Positions 33,054 through 41,302 of a DNA stretch of 64,000 nt are shown here, piece after piece; position 1 is the first letter of the stretch; each line of letters begins with the position of its first letter. The notes below the pieces were generated by a model. It was not told where the DNA came from, searched no databases, and was given only the letters and a program-made list of their open reading frames with translations. Origin of the DNA: CAIKOD01 sp035505975 (GTDB taxonomy: Archaea; Halobacteriota; Methanomicrobia; Methanomicrobiales; Methanospirillaceae); the NCBI GenBank assembly GCA_035505975.1, contig DATJQJ010000047.1:62001-126000 (forward strand). The letters are read 5' to 3'. The position numbers and the translations under genes were made by a program.

Positions 33054-33704
33054 ATGGCTGAAGTCGAACCTGAAGCATTAGCTGACGTGGCATATGGCCT
33101 GTTTGAGCTCTCCCTGAACAAAGAGCTCCGCGCGGCTGGCCATTACCTTTTTCAGCTCGTCGAACAGCATGCCGACTTCAAGGAACAGTTTTCAGCTATT
33201 TTTTCCCGGTTCATGGATGAATATCCCCAACTGGCTGATGCGTTGCTCGCAAAATTCGGAAGCGTCGATGCGATCTACCTGATGATATCAGATGGCGAAG
33301 GGGTTATTCCTTCCCGGACCACCCAGATGTACTGGATCATCCAGGACGCCCCCGACACAAGACCCGATGCAATAGACGATGAACTCGCAGGCAAGTGGCT
33401 TATTTTTCTTACCGCTGACAAGGTCGACGAGGCATGGCGCCTTGTCAGGGATGCGACCTGCAACAGGACGCTCGGGATTTCCGCAAAAGTCAGTACGGCA
33501 AAACCCAACCCCGATTCAAGAGACCAGATGAAGGTAATTTACGTATACACCGCCGACTGGCAGGACGAAGCGGAAGTCATGAGGGTCAGGGAGCGGCTCA
33601 GGGAACTGGGATTTGTCGACCGGATCGGATATAAAAGAAATATTGAGACCTTTAAGGGAGAATACGCCCAGAAAGGTAAAAGAGTGACATTTTATAGCGC
33701 CTGA
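33054..33704 (+). CDS. DUF1917 (Bles03-like) protein
   Basis: A 216-residue protein. The start is set at MAEVEPEALA, with a TATA-like GATATAA about 40 bases upstream; the longer frame overlaps the divergent htpX promoter. The N-terminal half is helical. The C-terminal half (MYWIIQDAPDTRPDA.. GKWLIFLTADKVDEAWRLVRDAT.. IYVYTADWQDEAEVMRVRERLREL) resembles DUF1917/Bles03, a family annotated as a putative phosphothreonine-lyase-like fold. Biochemical role unknown. Its stop directly abuts the convergent L40e gene. Confidence 0.7.
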   Translation: MAEVEPEALADVAYGLFELSLNKELRAAGHYLFQLVEQHADFKEQFSAIFSRFMDEYPQLADALLAKFGSVDAIYLMISDGEGVIPSRTTQMYWIIQDAPDTRPDAIDDELAGKWLIFLTADKVDEAWRLVRDATCNRTLGISAKVSTAKPNPDSRDQMKVIYVYTADWQDEAEVMRVRERLRELGFVDRIGYKRNIETFKGEYAQKGKRVTFYSA

Positions 33705-33851
33705 TCAGGCTTTCCTTTCCTTGTTTTTCGGGCGGAGGTTTGGGTATCCGCATTTCCTGCACTGGGTGGCACGTATCGCATTTCTCGCATTACAGCGCAT
33801 GCATATTTTTACATTGAGCAGGCGGGCTTCCGCCTCCGGAAATCTTGCCAT
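33705..33851 (-). CDS. rpl40e: 50S ribosomal protein L40e
   Basis: A 48-residue gene. It reads MARFPEAEARLLNVKICM, then RCNARNAIRATQCRKCGYPN and LRPKNKERKA. The four-cysteine zinc site (C-x2-C from ICMRC, C-x2-C from QCRKC), the RNAIRATQCRKCGY core and the basic tail identify eL40. Its stop touches the stop of the convergent DUF1917 gene with no spacer. Short length makes it easy to miss. Confidence 0.95.
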   Translation of the reverse strand: MARFPEAEARLLNVKICMRCNARNAIRATQCRKCGYPNLRPKNKERKA

Positions 33852-33926
33852 TTATGTACACCTTATTCCTTAATGTCCTGTCTTAAAAACAATGTTCTCT
33901 AACCTATTAACAGTTATGCACCGGTA

Positions 33927-34478
33927 TCAGTCTCCTGGCCGGCACGCCTGCAGCCATTCACGGAGGTCAGCAAGTGCCCTGGCCCTGTGGGAGATCCGGC
34001 TCTTCTCGTCGACTGAAAATTCTGCCAGGGTTTTCCCCTCGTATTCGAATATCGGGTCGTATCCAAACCCTTTTTTTCCTCTCGGTTCAACGAGCGTCCC
34101 TGATATCGTTCCGCGGAAGACCCTGATCCCTGAGGAGTCGGCATAGGCGATCGCCGTCTCGAAGTGCGCTTTGCGGTCCTCCTCGCCCTCCAACAGTTTC
34201 AGGATTCCCTCATTTCCGAGTTTATTGAAGACGTAGGCCGCATAAGGCCCCGGGAACCCGGACAGGGCATCGATATAAAACGCCGTATCATCGACTATCA
34301 GAGGTTCTTTCACCTGTGAAAAAGCATAAGAAGCCTTTTCTTTCGCTATTTCGCCGACATCTTCATGCCGTTGTTCGGGGCAGTCGAGACAGACATGGAC
34401 GACCTCGATCAGGTCTTTGAAATACGACCTGATCTCCCGGGCCTTGTTAGGATTGCTCGTGACGACACATAGCTTCAC
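33927..34478 (-). CDS. rdgB: XTP/dITP diphosphatase (Ham1/RdgB)
   Basis: A 183-residue house-cleaning enzyme that hydrolyses non-canonical purine triphosphates (dITP, XTP). The family blocks are visible: VVTSNPNKAREI near the start, VDDTAFYIDALSGFPGPYAA, and KKGFGYDPIFEYEGKTLAE, with SHRARAL near the end. It overlaps the end of the Kae1-Bud32 gene by four bases (ATGA) and is the last gene of the supra-operon. Confidence 0.96.
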   Translation of the reverse strand: MKLCVVTSNPNKAREIRSYFKDLIEVVHVCLDCPEQRHEDVGEIAKEKASYAFSQVKEPLIVDDTAFYIDALSGFPGPYAAYVFNKLGNEGILKLLEGEEDRKAHFETAIAYADSSGIRVFRGTISGTLVEPRGKKGFGYDPIFEYEGKTLAEFSVDEKSRISHRARALADLREWLQACRPGD

Positions 34479-36061
34479 AGGTATCGCCCTCTCCCGAGGA
34501 TTTCTTTCTCCCGTGCCAGTACTTCTCCTGCCTCTGCAAGTTCGCTCTCGTAACCCGCGATGAACCGTGCCCTTAGTTCCTCGTGGTTCACGACTGTGCT
34601 TTCAAGCGTCTGGAAGAATACATGGATATCGACACCCCTTGGTTCGACATCGGACGAAACATGGGAAAGGCCGAAATCGATCAGGACACACATACCGTTT
34701 CTGACGAGGATGTTACTGGTTGTAAGGTCTCCATGGATGATCCCTGCCCGGTGGAGCCGTCCGACCATCGCACCCGCTTTCCAGACCAGATCGGGGGATA
34801 ATACCTCTTTGAGCATCGGGCCGTGAATACGCTCCATTACCAGGGTGTTTTCGGTCACGTCCCTGATCAGCGGCGTCGGCACGCCGGCTTTCCGTGCCGT
34901 CGCAATCAGCCGGGCCTCGGACCTTGTCCTCTCGTTTATCAGGTGCCGGTCAAGCTGCCCTGATCGGTAATTCTTATTGCACCGCGTTTTTATGACTTCA
35001 TCTTCTCCGATACGTACCACTGCTTCGGCTCCGATCGCGGTCATCGCCCTGTCCCTGATTACGAAGGGTTCCCGGGGTTTGGGATCGACCCGCCATTTCA
35101 CCTCGGCCTGGTCAGAACGGAACGATGGATTGATATGGGACTCCGGAACCGGTGTGCTGATGCCATGCCCGAGCATCAGTTTTCCCGTATACGCGATCAT
35201 GCCGCCGTTATCACCCAGGAATTGTCGTTCAGGCACGTAGAACGTGGCACCACGGTCTTCGGCCATCGTCCTTAACATTTCGGCCAGCCTTGCATTCGCT
35301 CCGACTCCTCCTACAAGGAGGACTTCGTCTTTCCCGCTATGGGCCAGCGCCCGTTCTGTCACTTCCACACACATTGCGAATGCCGTCTCCTGGAAACTGT
35401 GACAGACGTCCTCGATCGGCTTTCTGCTATCCTTTGCAGCGCTGACAAGCCCGGAAAACGCAAGGTCCATCCCTTTGACCGTGTACGGCAGGTCGAAATA
35501 ACTGCCCTGGCCTGCCAACGATTCGATTACCGGACCGCCCGGATGAGGCAGGCCTCTACTCCGGGCAAACTTGTCCAGGGCATTACCTATGCCGATGTCG
35601 AGCGTCTCGCCGAAGATCCGGTACCGGGACTTCAGGTACCCGATCACCTGGGTATTGGCCCCGCTTGCATACAACGTAACAGGGTCCTCGCACCCGGTCG
35701 CGAACCTGCCGATCTCGATATGGGCCACGCAGTGGTTGACCCCTACCAGAGGCACGTCGTACGCCAGGGCAAGAGACCGGGCCGCCGTGGCGACCGTGCG
35801 GAGACAGGGGCCAAGCCCCGGGCCGACAGAAAAGGCAATTCCTGAAATATTCTCCGAAGACCCGTAGTCTTTCAAAACCCTGGAGATTACGGCACCCATC
35901 TCGGAGGCGTGGTGCTGGGCAGCTTCACGGGGATGGATCCCCCCCCTGGCGGGTTGATACGGACGGGAGTACATTGCCCGTAACCCTGAATCATCAAAAA
36001 CAGCGGCACTGAGGTTCCAGGCTGTCCCTTCAATTCCCAGAACCGGACCGCAAAACTGCAT
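34475..36061 (-). CDS. kae1-bud32: Kae1-Bud32 fusion, KEOPS tRNA t6A synthase
   Basis: A 528-residue two-domain protein. Residues 1-325 are Kae1, which transfers threonylcarbamoyl to A37 of tRNA. Metal-binding His residues are in NHCVAHIEIG and the nucleotide site is near GGVGANARLAEML and LGDNGGMIAYTG. Residues about 335-528 are the Bud32 kinase/ATPase. Its catalytic loop is HGDLTTSNILV and its metal motif is IDFGLS. The fusion is usual in several euryarchaea. Seven bases separate its start from rps27ae. Confidence 0.97.
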   Translation of the reverse strand: MQFCGPVLGIEGTAWNLSAAVFDDSGLRAMYSRPYQPARGGIHPREAAQHHASEMGAVISRVLKDYGSSENISGIAFSVGPGLGPCLRTVATAARSLALAYDVPLVGVNHCVAHIEIGRFATGCEDPVTLYASGANTQVIGYLKSRYRIFGETLDIGIGNALDKFARSRGLPHPGGPVIESLAGQGSYFDLPYTVKGMDLAFSGLVSAAKDSRKPIEDVCHSFQETAFAMCVEVTERALAHSGKDEVLLVGGVGANARLAEMLRTMAEDRGATFYVPERQFLGDNGGMIAYTGKLMLGHGISTPVPESHINPSFRSDQAEVKWRVDPKPREPFVIRDRAMTAIGAEAVVRIGEDEVIKTRCNKNYRSGQLDRHLINERTRSEARLIATARKAGVPTPLIRDVTENTLVMERIHGPMLKEVLSPDLVWKAGAMVGRLHRAGIIHGDLTTSNILVRNGMCVLIDFGLSHVSSDVEPRGVDIHVFFQTLESTVVNHEELRARFIAGYESELAEAGEVLAREKEILGRGRYL

Positions 36062-36067
36062 CGGTAT

Positions 36068-36250
36068 TTATTTTTTAAATTCGGTATAACCGCACTTCCC
36101 GCATGCGGTACGATCCTTGTGCTCGGCCATAACCATCCCGGGACCACAGCGGGGACAAAATTTTCTGTTCATTGTTGCCTTGGCACCCTCGACTTTGTAG
36201 TAAGAGCTCCGTTTTGCTGCCTTCGAGGCTTTTCCCTTCTTTGCTGCCAT
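36068..36250 (-). CDS. rps27ae: 30S ribosomal protein S27ae
   Basis: A 60-residue zinc-ribbon ribosomal protein. Basic N-terminus, then YYKVEGAKATMNRKFCPRCG and CGKCGYTEF, giving the CPRC..CGKC zinc site. It lacks the ubiquitin fusion of eukaryotes, as expected. It lies two bases after rps24e and seven before Kae1-Bud32. Confidence 0.96.
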   Translation of the reverse strand: MAAKKGKASKAAKRSSYYKVEGAKATMNRKFCPRCGPGMVMAEHKDRTACGKCGYTEFKK

Positions 36251-36252
36251 GG

Positions 36253-36549
36253 TTATGCGGCCTCTTCTTTCGGCTTCGGCACGCCGCGTGTCGTAAGGAA
36301 TGCCCGTTCCGTTTTCTGTCTTGTTTCTTCGCTGTCGTATACCCGGGCATTACCGGTCAGTTCCATCTTCCCGAAACTGGTTTTCAGCGAATCGATGACA
36401 AGCATTTTTTCATTCGTATTGATTATGGCCGCCAGTTTCCCGGCAATCTGCATCCTTGAAGGGGTAGCACCATCATAACGGAGGATAAAACTGAGTTCCC
36501 TGCGCATGAGAAGCTCATTCCTCTTTTCCTTGGTGATCTCAAATTCCAT
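36253..36549 (-). CDS. rps24e: 30S ribosomal protein S24e
   Basis: A 98-residue archaeal/eukaryal ribosomal protein. Characteristic segments are KNELLMRRE-like NELLMRRELSF, a hinge GATPSR, and the closing VYDSEETRQKTERAFL. It is followed after two bases by rps27ae. A 121-base gap separates it from the dephospho-CoA kinase gene. Confidence 0.95.
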   Translation of the reverse strand: MEFEITKEKRNELLMRRELSFILRYDGATPSRMQIAGKLAAIINTNEKMLVIDSLKTSFGKMELTGNARVYDSEETRQKTERAFLTTRGVPKPKEEAA

Positions 36550-36670
36550 CGGTATCCTCTAATTATAGGTAACGAATTCATATAAAACATGATCATGGAC
36601 TAAGATGCCACTGCGATCCTTAGGTTTTTTCCAGGCCCGGAACAAGGATCCCGGTAACTGTACTCCGTAT

Positions 36671-37159
36671 TCAGGAGCGATCTTCAAAACACGAAAACAT
36701 TTCCCGGGCCTTCTGCTTTGCAGGCGGGTCCACGATCCTGAGGACCAGCCCCTCCCCGGGTTGCCCGTAGAGAATGATAGCGCCTTCGGGGGCTATCATA
36801 ACAAGGGGAATAACAGCAAGGTCTTCCTCTCCTTCGACGCAGACGAGAGCCGGCGTATGCTCCAGGGCATCCCTAAGTCCTTCGAGTAGTTCGTCGCTCA
36901 GAGTGCCGGCCGGGTTCGTGACCGATATCCGGTGTGCATTGATCAGGGGGCTCCGGTCGCAGGGAGACCTCATGGTGTGGCCGTCGATTACTGCAATGTC
37001 GGGTACGACTCCGTGTTCGGTGAGTCTGTACGTGACGACGTCCCCGACGCTATAGACGGGTACCCCTTTGATTAGGGGCAGGACATTGGAAATATCCGGA
37101 TACAGCGTCCCGAAAGGTGCCTTAAAAAATTTTCTCTTCTCTTCGGGAAGATAGAGCAT
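36671..37159 (-). CDS. GTP-dependent dephospho-CoA kinase
   Basis: A 162-residue protein of the DUF359 family, shown in Thermococcus to use GTP for the last step of CoA synthesis. Seen here: PFGTLYPD near the N-terminus, SVGDVVTYRLTEHG, VIDGHTMRSPC and VEGEEDLAVIPLV, followed by GAIILYGQPGEGLVLRIV. The start (ATG 37159) overlaps the spt4 stop by one base (TGATG); an upstream extension would read through spt4 in another frame. Confidence 0.93.
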   Translation of the reverse strand: MLYLPEEKRKFFKAPFGTLYPDISNVLPLIKGVPVYSVGDVVTYRLTEHGVVPDIAVIDGHTMRSPCDRSPLINAHRISVTNPAGTLSDELLEGLRDALEHTPALVCVEGEEDLAVIPLVMIAPEGAIILYGQPGEGLVLRIVDPPAKQKAREMFSCFEDRS

Positions 37160-37365
37160 CAGCGTACCTTGAGAGCATATTTTCCAGGGAGTTTGATATT
37201 CATTTTTTTTGCGATCTCGGATCGTTCGGGGTCGATTATTACGAGGTACCCTGCCCAGTCGGTGCTGAGGTTTCCCGAACCGCAGACCGTACAAGCCTCC
37301 CCTTCAACGACTCTGTGGCAGTCGCGACACACGGTGCCTTGTTTCTTCCTGCTACCTGCCGCCAC
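37159..37365 (-). CDS. spt4: transcription elongation factor Spt4 (RpoE'')
   Basis: A 68-residue zinc-ribbon partner of Spt5 that clamps RNA polymerase. CRDCHRVV and CTVCGSGNL give the zinc site, and DWAGYLVIIDPERSEIA is the Spt5-binding segment. Three bases after rpoE1. Normal length for archaea. Confidence 0.95.
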   Translation of the reverse strand: MAAGSRKKQGTVCRDCHRVVEGEACTVCGSGNLSTDWAGYLVIIDPERSEIAKKMNIKLPGKYALKVR

Positions 37366-37368
37366 GTT

Positions 37369-37956
37369 CTACCCCTTTTTCTCCTTTTCCTGTTTTTCCC
37401 GTTCTTTTTCCTTTGCCATGTCCTCGTCGAGCCATACTGCCGTCCCAAGCCCTGTCTGGCGCATGGTCAGGCCTATCTTGCTGTCCCTTGGCTCCCTTTC
37501 GTTGAGGCTCAATGTGACGACCCGGGTACGTACCGGTTCCCCGACACCGATGAACCGCTTGGATTCCTGGCAGATCAGTCTCGAGTTCTTCTCATCGAAA
37601 CTGATGTATTCGTCAGATATCTGGCTGACATGAAGCATCGCATCGATAGGACCGAGACTTACAAATGCCCCGAAACTTGTCGTTTCCACCACGAGCCCCT
37701 CGATTACCTCCTGCAGGGATAACCGCAGGACCAGGGCCTCGAAATCCACGTCATAGTAAACCGCACCGTCTCCCGGGATCAGCTCGCCCTCCCCGATATT
37801 GAGAACTTTCGTCACCGAGATGAAGACCCCGATCTCCTTATCGATGCTCCCTTCCAGAAGTTCCTGGAGTACATCGAGAATTACCTTTTCCAGCGCTTCA
37901 CCAAGGCGGTTGGGGGGCACCCGTACCTTGTCGCTCAATTTCATCCGATAATACAT
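37369..37956 (-). CDS. rpoE1: RNA polymerase subunit E' (Rpo7/RpoE1)
   Basis: A 195-residue RPB7 homologue that forms the stalk with subunit F. The N-terminus MYYRMKLSDKVRVPP matches the family. The S1/OB half contains VVETTSFGAFVSLGPIDAMLH. The C-terminus has a charged extension (DEDMAKEKEREKQEKEKKG). Six bases after the PIN-domain gene. Confidence 0.96.
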   Translation of the reverse strand: MYYRMKLSDKVRVPPNRLGEALEKVILDVLQELLEGSIDKEIGVFISVTKVLNIGEGELIPGDGAVYYDVDFEALVLRLSLQEVIEGLVVETTSFGAFVSLGPIDAMLHVSQISDEYISFDEKNSRLICQESKRFIGVGEPVRTRVVTLSLNEREPRDSKIGLTMRQTGLGTAVWLDEDMAKEKEREKQEKEKKG

Positions 37957-37962
37957 GACTGG

Positions 37963-38340
37963 TTAACTCCTGAAAATATCCAATTTTTTCTTGTTTTTCA
38001 ACGAAATGACGGGAATATTTTTAGATAGCAGGAATTCCCGCAAATCCCGGTCATTGGTCACGACCATGCCACCATGGTATTCTGCAAACCTCGCTATCCG
38101 CTCATCGACAGACCCGGAATCGTCTCCACTTTCAACGATCCTGCATTGTTCTGAAAGGGCGAGCCCGAACCTGGCAGCAGCGGCATGTTTTCCCGCTCCC
38201 CGGGCGATCCCCCGGAGCTCCTGCAGGACATCGAGGAGAACGACAGGTTCATACGATCCGATCAGCTCCCTCAACTCCCCAAACAGGTCGATTCTGAATT
38301 GTGACGCCATCAAAAAGGCGTTCGTATCAAACTGTATCAT
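37963..38340 (-). CDS. PIN-domain nuclease (Fcf1/VapC9-like)
   Basis: A 125-residue PIN domain. Acidic residues typical of the active site occur in FDTNAF, LLDVLQEL and VVTNDRDLREFL. This position after aIF2-gamma is occupied by an Fcf1-related PIN protein in many archaea, suggesting a role in rRNA processing rather than toxin action. No antitoxin gene is present. The ATG overlaps the aIF2-gamma stop (TAATG). Confidence 0.88.
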   Translation of the reverse strand: MIQFDTNAFLMASQFRIDLFGELRELIGSYEPVVLLDVLQELRGIARGAGKHAAAARFGLALSEQCRIVESGDDSGSVDERIARFAEYHGGMVVTNDRDLREFLLSKNIPVISLKNKKKLDIFRS

Positions 38341-39575
38341 TATTCGGTCAGCACGCCCATCCCGATCAGGCGCCATCGTGCACCAACCTGGCGGCTGATG
38401 GCTATCCGTGCACCGAGTTCCGCACATACAGGTCTTTTCAGCGTTACTTCCACGAGGTCTTTCTTGGTATTGGTCACTATACCGACGGTGACCGCGGTCC
38501 CGACCGAAAGCATCAGCGGCTCGTTATGCTTCAGGGGCTCGATGGTCAGCTCGCTGCTTGCTCCGACCACCCGTTCCATGAGCGTGACGTGAAATTTCAG
38601 TTTATCCCAGATCGGAGGGAGGGCTCCGACGTGCCCGGCAACCTGGCCCGCGAGGGCGTCGCTCTTTGTCAGGGCCGGGTCGAGCTTGGTCCCTATGCCC
38701 AGCAGGCCTCCGGGTGCCGCTTCAAGGACTTTTTTGGAACCGGCATTGATTGAAGTGATTTTCGTCTCGACCGGATCCCACCGTATCCTGTTCTCGACCT
38801 GTTTCTGCCGGCCCGGCCTGATCTCGATATCGTCCCCTTCCTTGAAAATGCCCCTTATCAGCGAGCCTCCGATGACTCCCCCTTTTACCTCCTTCCAGTT
38901 GCAGCCGGGTTTATTGATATCGAACGAACGGGCTATCAGCATCATCGGTTTCGCTTCCGGGTCGCGTTCGGGTTCGGGTATCTTCTGGTCGAGCGCTTCT
39001 ACGAGCGCGCCGATATTGATCCCCTTCTGGGCAGAGACCGGAACAATCGGGGCATTCTCGGCAATTGTCCCCTTGATGAATTTCCTGATCTGCTCGTAGT
39101 GCGCCATTGCCTCTTTCTGGCTGACCACGTCGATTTTATTCTGGACGATCACGATATTGCGGATCCCGACGAGCTCCAGTGCCATGAGATGTTCCTTGGT
39201 CTGGGGCTGGGGACAGGTCTCGTTGGCTGCGATAACGAGCATGGCGCCGTCCATGAGCGCCGATCCGGACAACATCGTCGCCATGAGCGTTTCGTGCCCG
39301 GGCGCATCGACGAACGATACCGAACGATAGGGCGTGCCCTTCCCCCCGCAGAGAGGACAGACCGGTTTCGTGGAATAGGCATCTGACCCTTCGCATGAGG
39401 GACACTTGTAGAACGTCGCATCAGCATATCCAAGGCGGATGGAGATGCCACGCTTTATCTCTTCGCTGTGCCGGTCGGTCCAGGTATCGGTGAGCCCATA
39501 GACCAGGGTCGTCTTCCCATGGTCGACATGCCCGACGACTCCGATATTGACACCCGGAATGGTAACATCACGCAA
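38340..39575 (-). CDS. aif2g: translation initiation factor aIF2 subunit gamma
   Basis: A 411-residue GTPase that carries initiator Met-tRNA. The motifs GHVDHGKTTLV, DAPGHETLMATM and NKID are present, and the zinc knuckle is CPSC..CPLCGG at about residues 58-80. Two beta-barrel domains follow. I accept TTG 39575 as start: it reads RDVTIPGVNIGVVG, and GGAGG lies about 11 bases upstream. First gene of the supra-operon. Confidence 0.97.
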   Translation of the reverse strand: MRDVTIPGVNIGVVGHVDHGKTTLVYGLTDTWTDRHSEEIKRGISIRLGYADATFYKCPSCEGSDAYSTKPVCPLCGGKGTPYRSVSFVDAPGHETLMATMLSGSALMDGAMLVIAANETCPQPQTKEHLMALELVGIRNIVIVQNKIDVVSQKEAMAHYEQIRKFIKGTIAENAPIVPVSAQKGINIGALVEALDQKIPEPERDPEAKPMMLIARSFDINKPGCNWKEVKGGVIGGSLIRGIFKEGDDIEIRPGRQKQVENRIRWDPVETKITSINAGSKKVLEAAPGGLLGIGTKLDPALTKSDALAGQVAGHVGALPPIWDKLKFHVTLMERVVGASSELTIEPLKHNEPLMLSVGTAVTVGIVTNTKKDLVEVTLKRPVCAELGARIAISRQVGARWRLIGMGVLTE

Positions 39576-39909
39576 ATGCGATCAAACCTCCCTATTGAAT
39601 TGATGATCAGACCTTATTACAACGATATGCATCGACCCGGGCAGGGCATTTTCAATAAGAATACCCCCGGCATCGATCAAGTCTGACCTGAATGAAAGAG
39701 TCATGAAGAAATCTATTACTAAAGTGGATCCACAAATACTTATAAACTACCTCTCAATGCGTATCGCGCATCTGATGCCACCGATTGGCATCCATACCAT
39801 GAAAACCATGCCCGGTGCTGATCGGCCAAAATCTATCTGTCATTTCATGGGCCGTTAAAGAGGATTGAGGCATTAAAGGACTTAAAGGGGTTTTTGGTCC
39901 TGGCAAGGA
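39576..39909. other. intergenic region with possible small transcript
   Basis: About 330 bases between two minus-strand genes. On the plus strand a TATA box CTTATAAAC (39739-39747) is followed by GATGCC-ACCGATT-GGCATC, a six-pair hairpin, and by a short frame from ATG 39775 to TAA 39858 (27 residues). Whether this is an RNA, a peptide gene or chance is open. Confidence 0.35.
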
Positions 39910-40206
39910 CTATCCCCCGCCTTCGCAACTCTGGTCGAGGTTCTTGATCGCTTCCTGGAATTCCTGACCTGATGCAAATTTTCTCTCCTCTTCCAGGGTC
40001 TTTTTAATATCCTCTTCTCTTTTTTCCTTCTTCTTTTCACCAGGCATTTCTACCGGGACCAGCTGGTCGATACGGTACAGCAGGTGGGTGCTGTCCAGTT
40101 CGGCAAAAACGTCTCTCCGTTCGTTCTCCAACCTGACTACATTACCCGTAGTTCCGGTTCCCGGGTACCTCACCCTCATTCCGATGACCAATTCACTGGC
40201 AAGCAT
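39910..40206 (-). CDS. DUF2098 family protein
   Basis: A 98-residue protein. The start MLASELVIGMRVRYPGTGTTG is the family signature of DUF2098, a methanogen protein with an SH3-like beta barrel (GNVVRLENERRDVFAELDSTHLLYR). It has a charged coiled tail (KKKEKREEDIKKTLEEERK). Function unknown. A hairpin (CCATCAA-TGTT-TTGATGG, 40240-40257) lies 33 bases upstream of this start. Confidence 0.8.
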   Translation of the reverse strand: MLASELVIGMRVRYPGTGTTGNVVRLENERRDVFAELDSTHLLYRIDQLVPVEMPGEKKKEKREEDIKKTLEEERKFASGQEFQEAIKNLDQSCEGGG

Positions 40207-40323
40207 GAACCTTACCCGGTACAGTGTCACCAACGGATCCCATCAATGTTTTGATGGTCCCTGCCACCCCGGGGTCGCAGACGTGTAGGGTCCTTCCGGT
40301 AAGATTTACCCCCGGCCCGAATT

Positions 40324-41301
40324 TCAGGCAACGAGTTTTTTAAGTTGCGACACTACCCGCACGGTGCTTTCTCTGGGTGTCCCCCTGGAATATTCCGGGA
40401 CTTCTCCCTGGAGGGCACTGAATATTGCATTGACCGAGGGTCTGATGGAAGACCCGTATCCTCCTTCGAGGACGAGGGCCAGCGGAATCTTCATATGTGC
40501 CGAAAGGAGCCCGGTAAGGACACCGAAATCAGCAGGTACGAGGGCCATTCCCCCGACAGGGTCATCTGCCAGGGGGTCAAGGCCTGCAGAAACAATGATA
40601 ATATCAGGCAAAAACCGATCGATTGCGGGAATAATCACCTGCTCGAAGACATAGACATACTCGGTGACTGTGGAACCGCCCCTGATCGGGACATTCAGGG
40701 TAAACCCCTTTCCGGCTCCCACCCCAATCTCGTCGATCCAGCCCGTTCCGGGAAACAGGTCAGTGTGGTGAACCGAGCAGTACAGGACTTTGTCGGTCCC
40801 ATAAAAAATTTTCTGGGTCCCGTTGCCGTGGTGGATATCCCAGTCGATGATCGCGACCTTCCTGCCCGACTCCACGGCGCGGGCCGCAGCAACAGCGACA
40901 TTGTTGAAGATGCAGAAACCCATGGCCCGGTCGGGTTCGGCATGATGCCCGGGCGGCCTGACGAGAGCAAAACAGTGTTCCCCTCGTCCGACCCTTTCCA
41001 GGGCCTGTATTGCGGCCCCAGCCGCAAACGAGGCAACTTCGAACGTATCGGAGGTCAGATATGTATTCATATCGATAAACCGCCTGTCTCCGCCGGAACA
41101 GAGATCCCGGATCATCCTGACATAATCACTGGTGTGGACCAGTTCGAGGTCGGAAACAGAGGCAGGGCGTGGAGAGATTACCTCCACCCCCCCGGGAATG
41201 CCGAGGACTGCATCGATCAGGCGGGCATTGGATTCGTGGTGCCCGGCCAGATCGTGCTTCGCGAATATATCTCCCGTTACTGCCGAGCAGCTGGAATTCA
41301 T
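40324..41301 (-). CDS. histone deacetylase family (HDAC/AcuC-like) protein
   Basis: A 325-residue zinc deacetylase of the arginase/HDAC fold. The active site is complete: RPPGHHAEPDRAMGFCIFNN, IIDWDIHHGNGTQ (zinc Asp and His) and the later Asp in SAGLDPLADDP, with GGYG near the end. Substrate may be acetyl-lysine or a small acetyl-amine; archaeal histones are not seen here. It begins one base after the aglB stop, so it is coupled to glycosylation genes, probably by chance of operon layout. Confidence 0.92.
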   Translation of the reverse strand: MNSSCSAVTGDIFAKHDLAGHHESNARLIDAVLGIPGGVEVISPRPASVSDLELVHTSDYVRMIRDLCSGGDRRFIDMNTYLTSDTFEVASFAAGAAIQALERVGRGEHCFALVRPPGHHAEPDRAMGFCIFNNVAVAAARAVESGRKVAIIDWDIHHGNGTQKIFYGTDKVLYCSVHHTDLFPGTGWIDEIGVGAGKGFTLNVPIRGGSTVTEYVYVFEQVIIPAIDRFLPDIIIVSAGLDPLADDPVGGMALVPADFGVLTGLLSAHMKIPLALVLEGGYGSSIRPSVNAIFSALQGEVPEYSRGTPRESTVRVVSQLKKLVA

Positions 41302-41302
41302 C

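Noticed and set aside
37160..37294. 45-codon upstream extension of the dephospho-CoA kinase frame
   Set aside because: It is the wrong frame of spt4; ATG 37159 overlaps the spt4 stop as expected in this operon.
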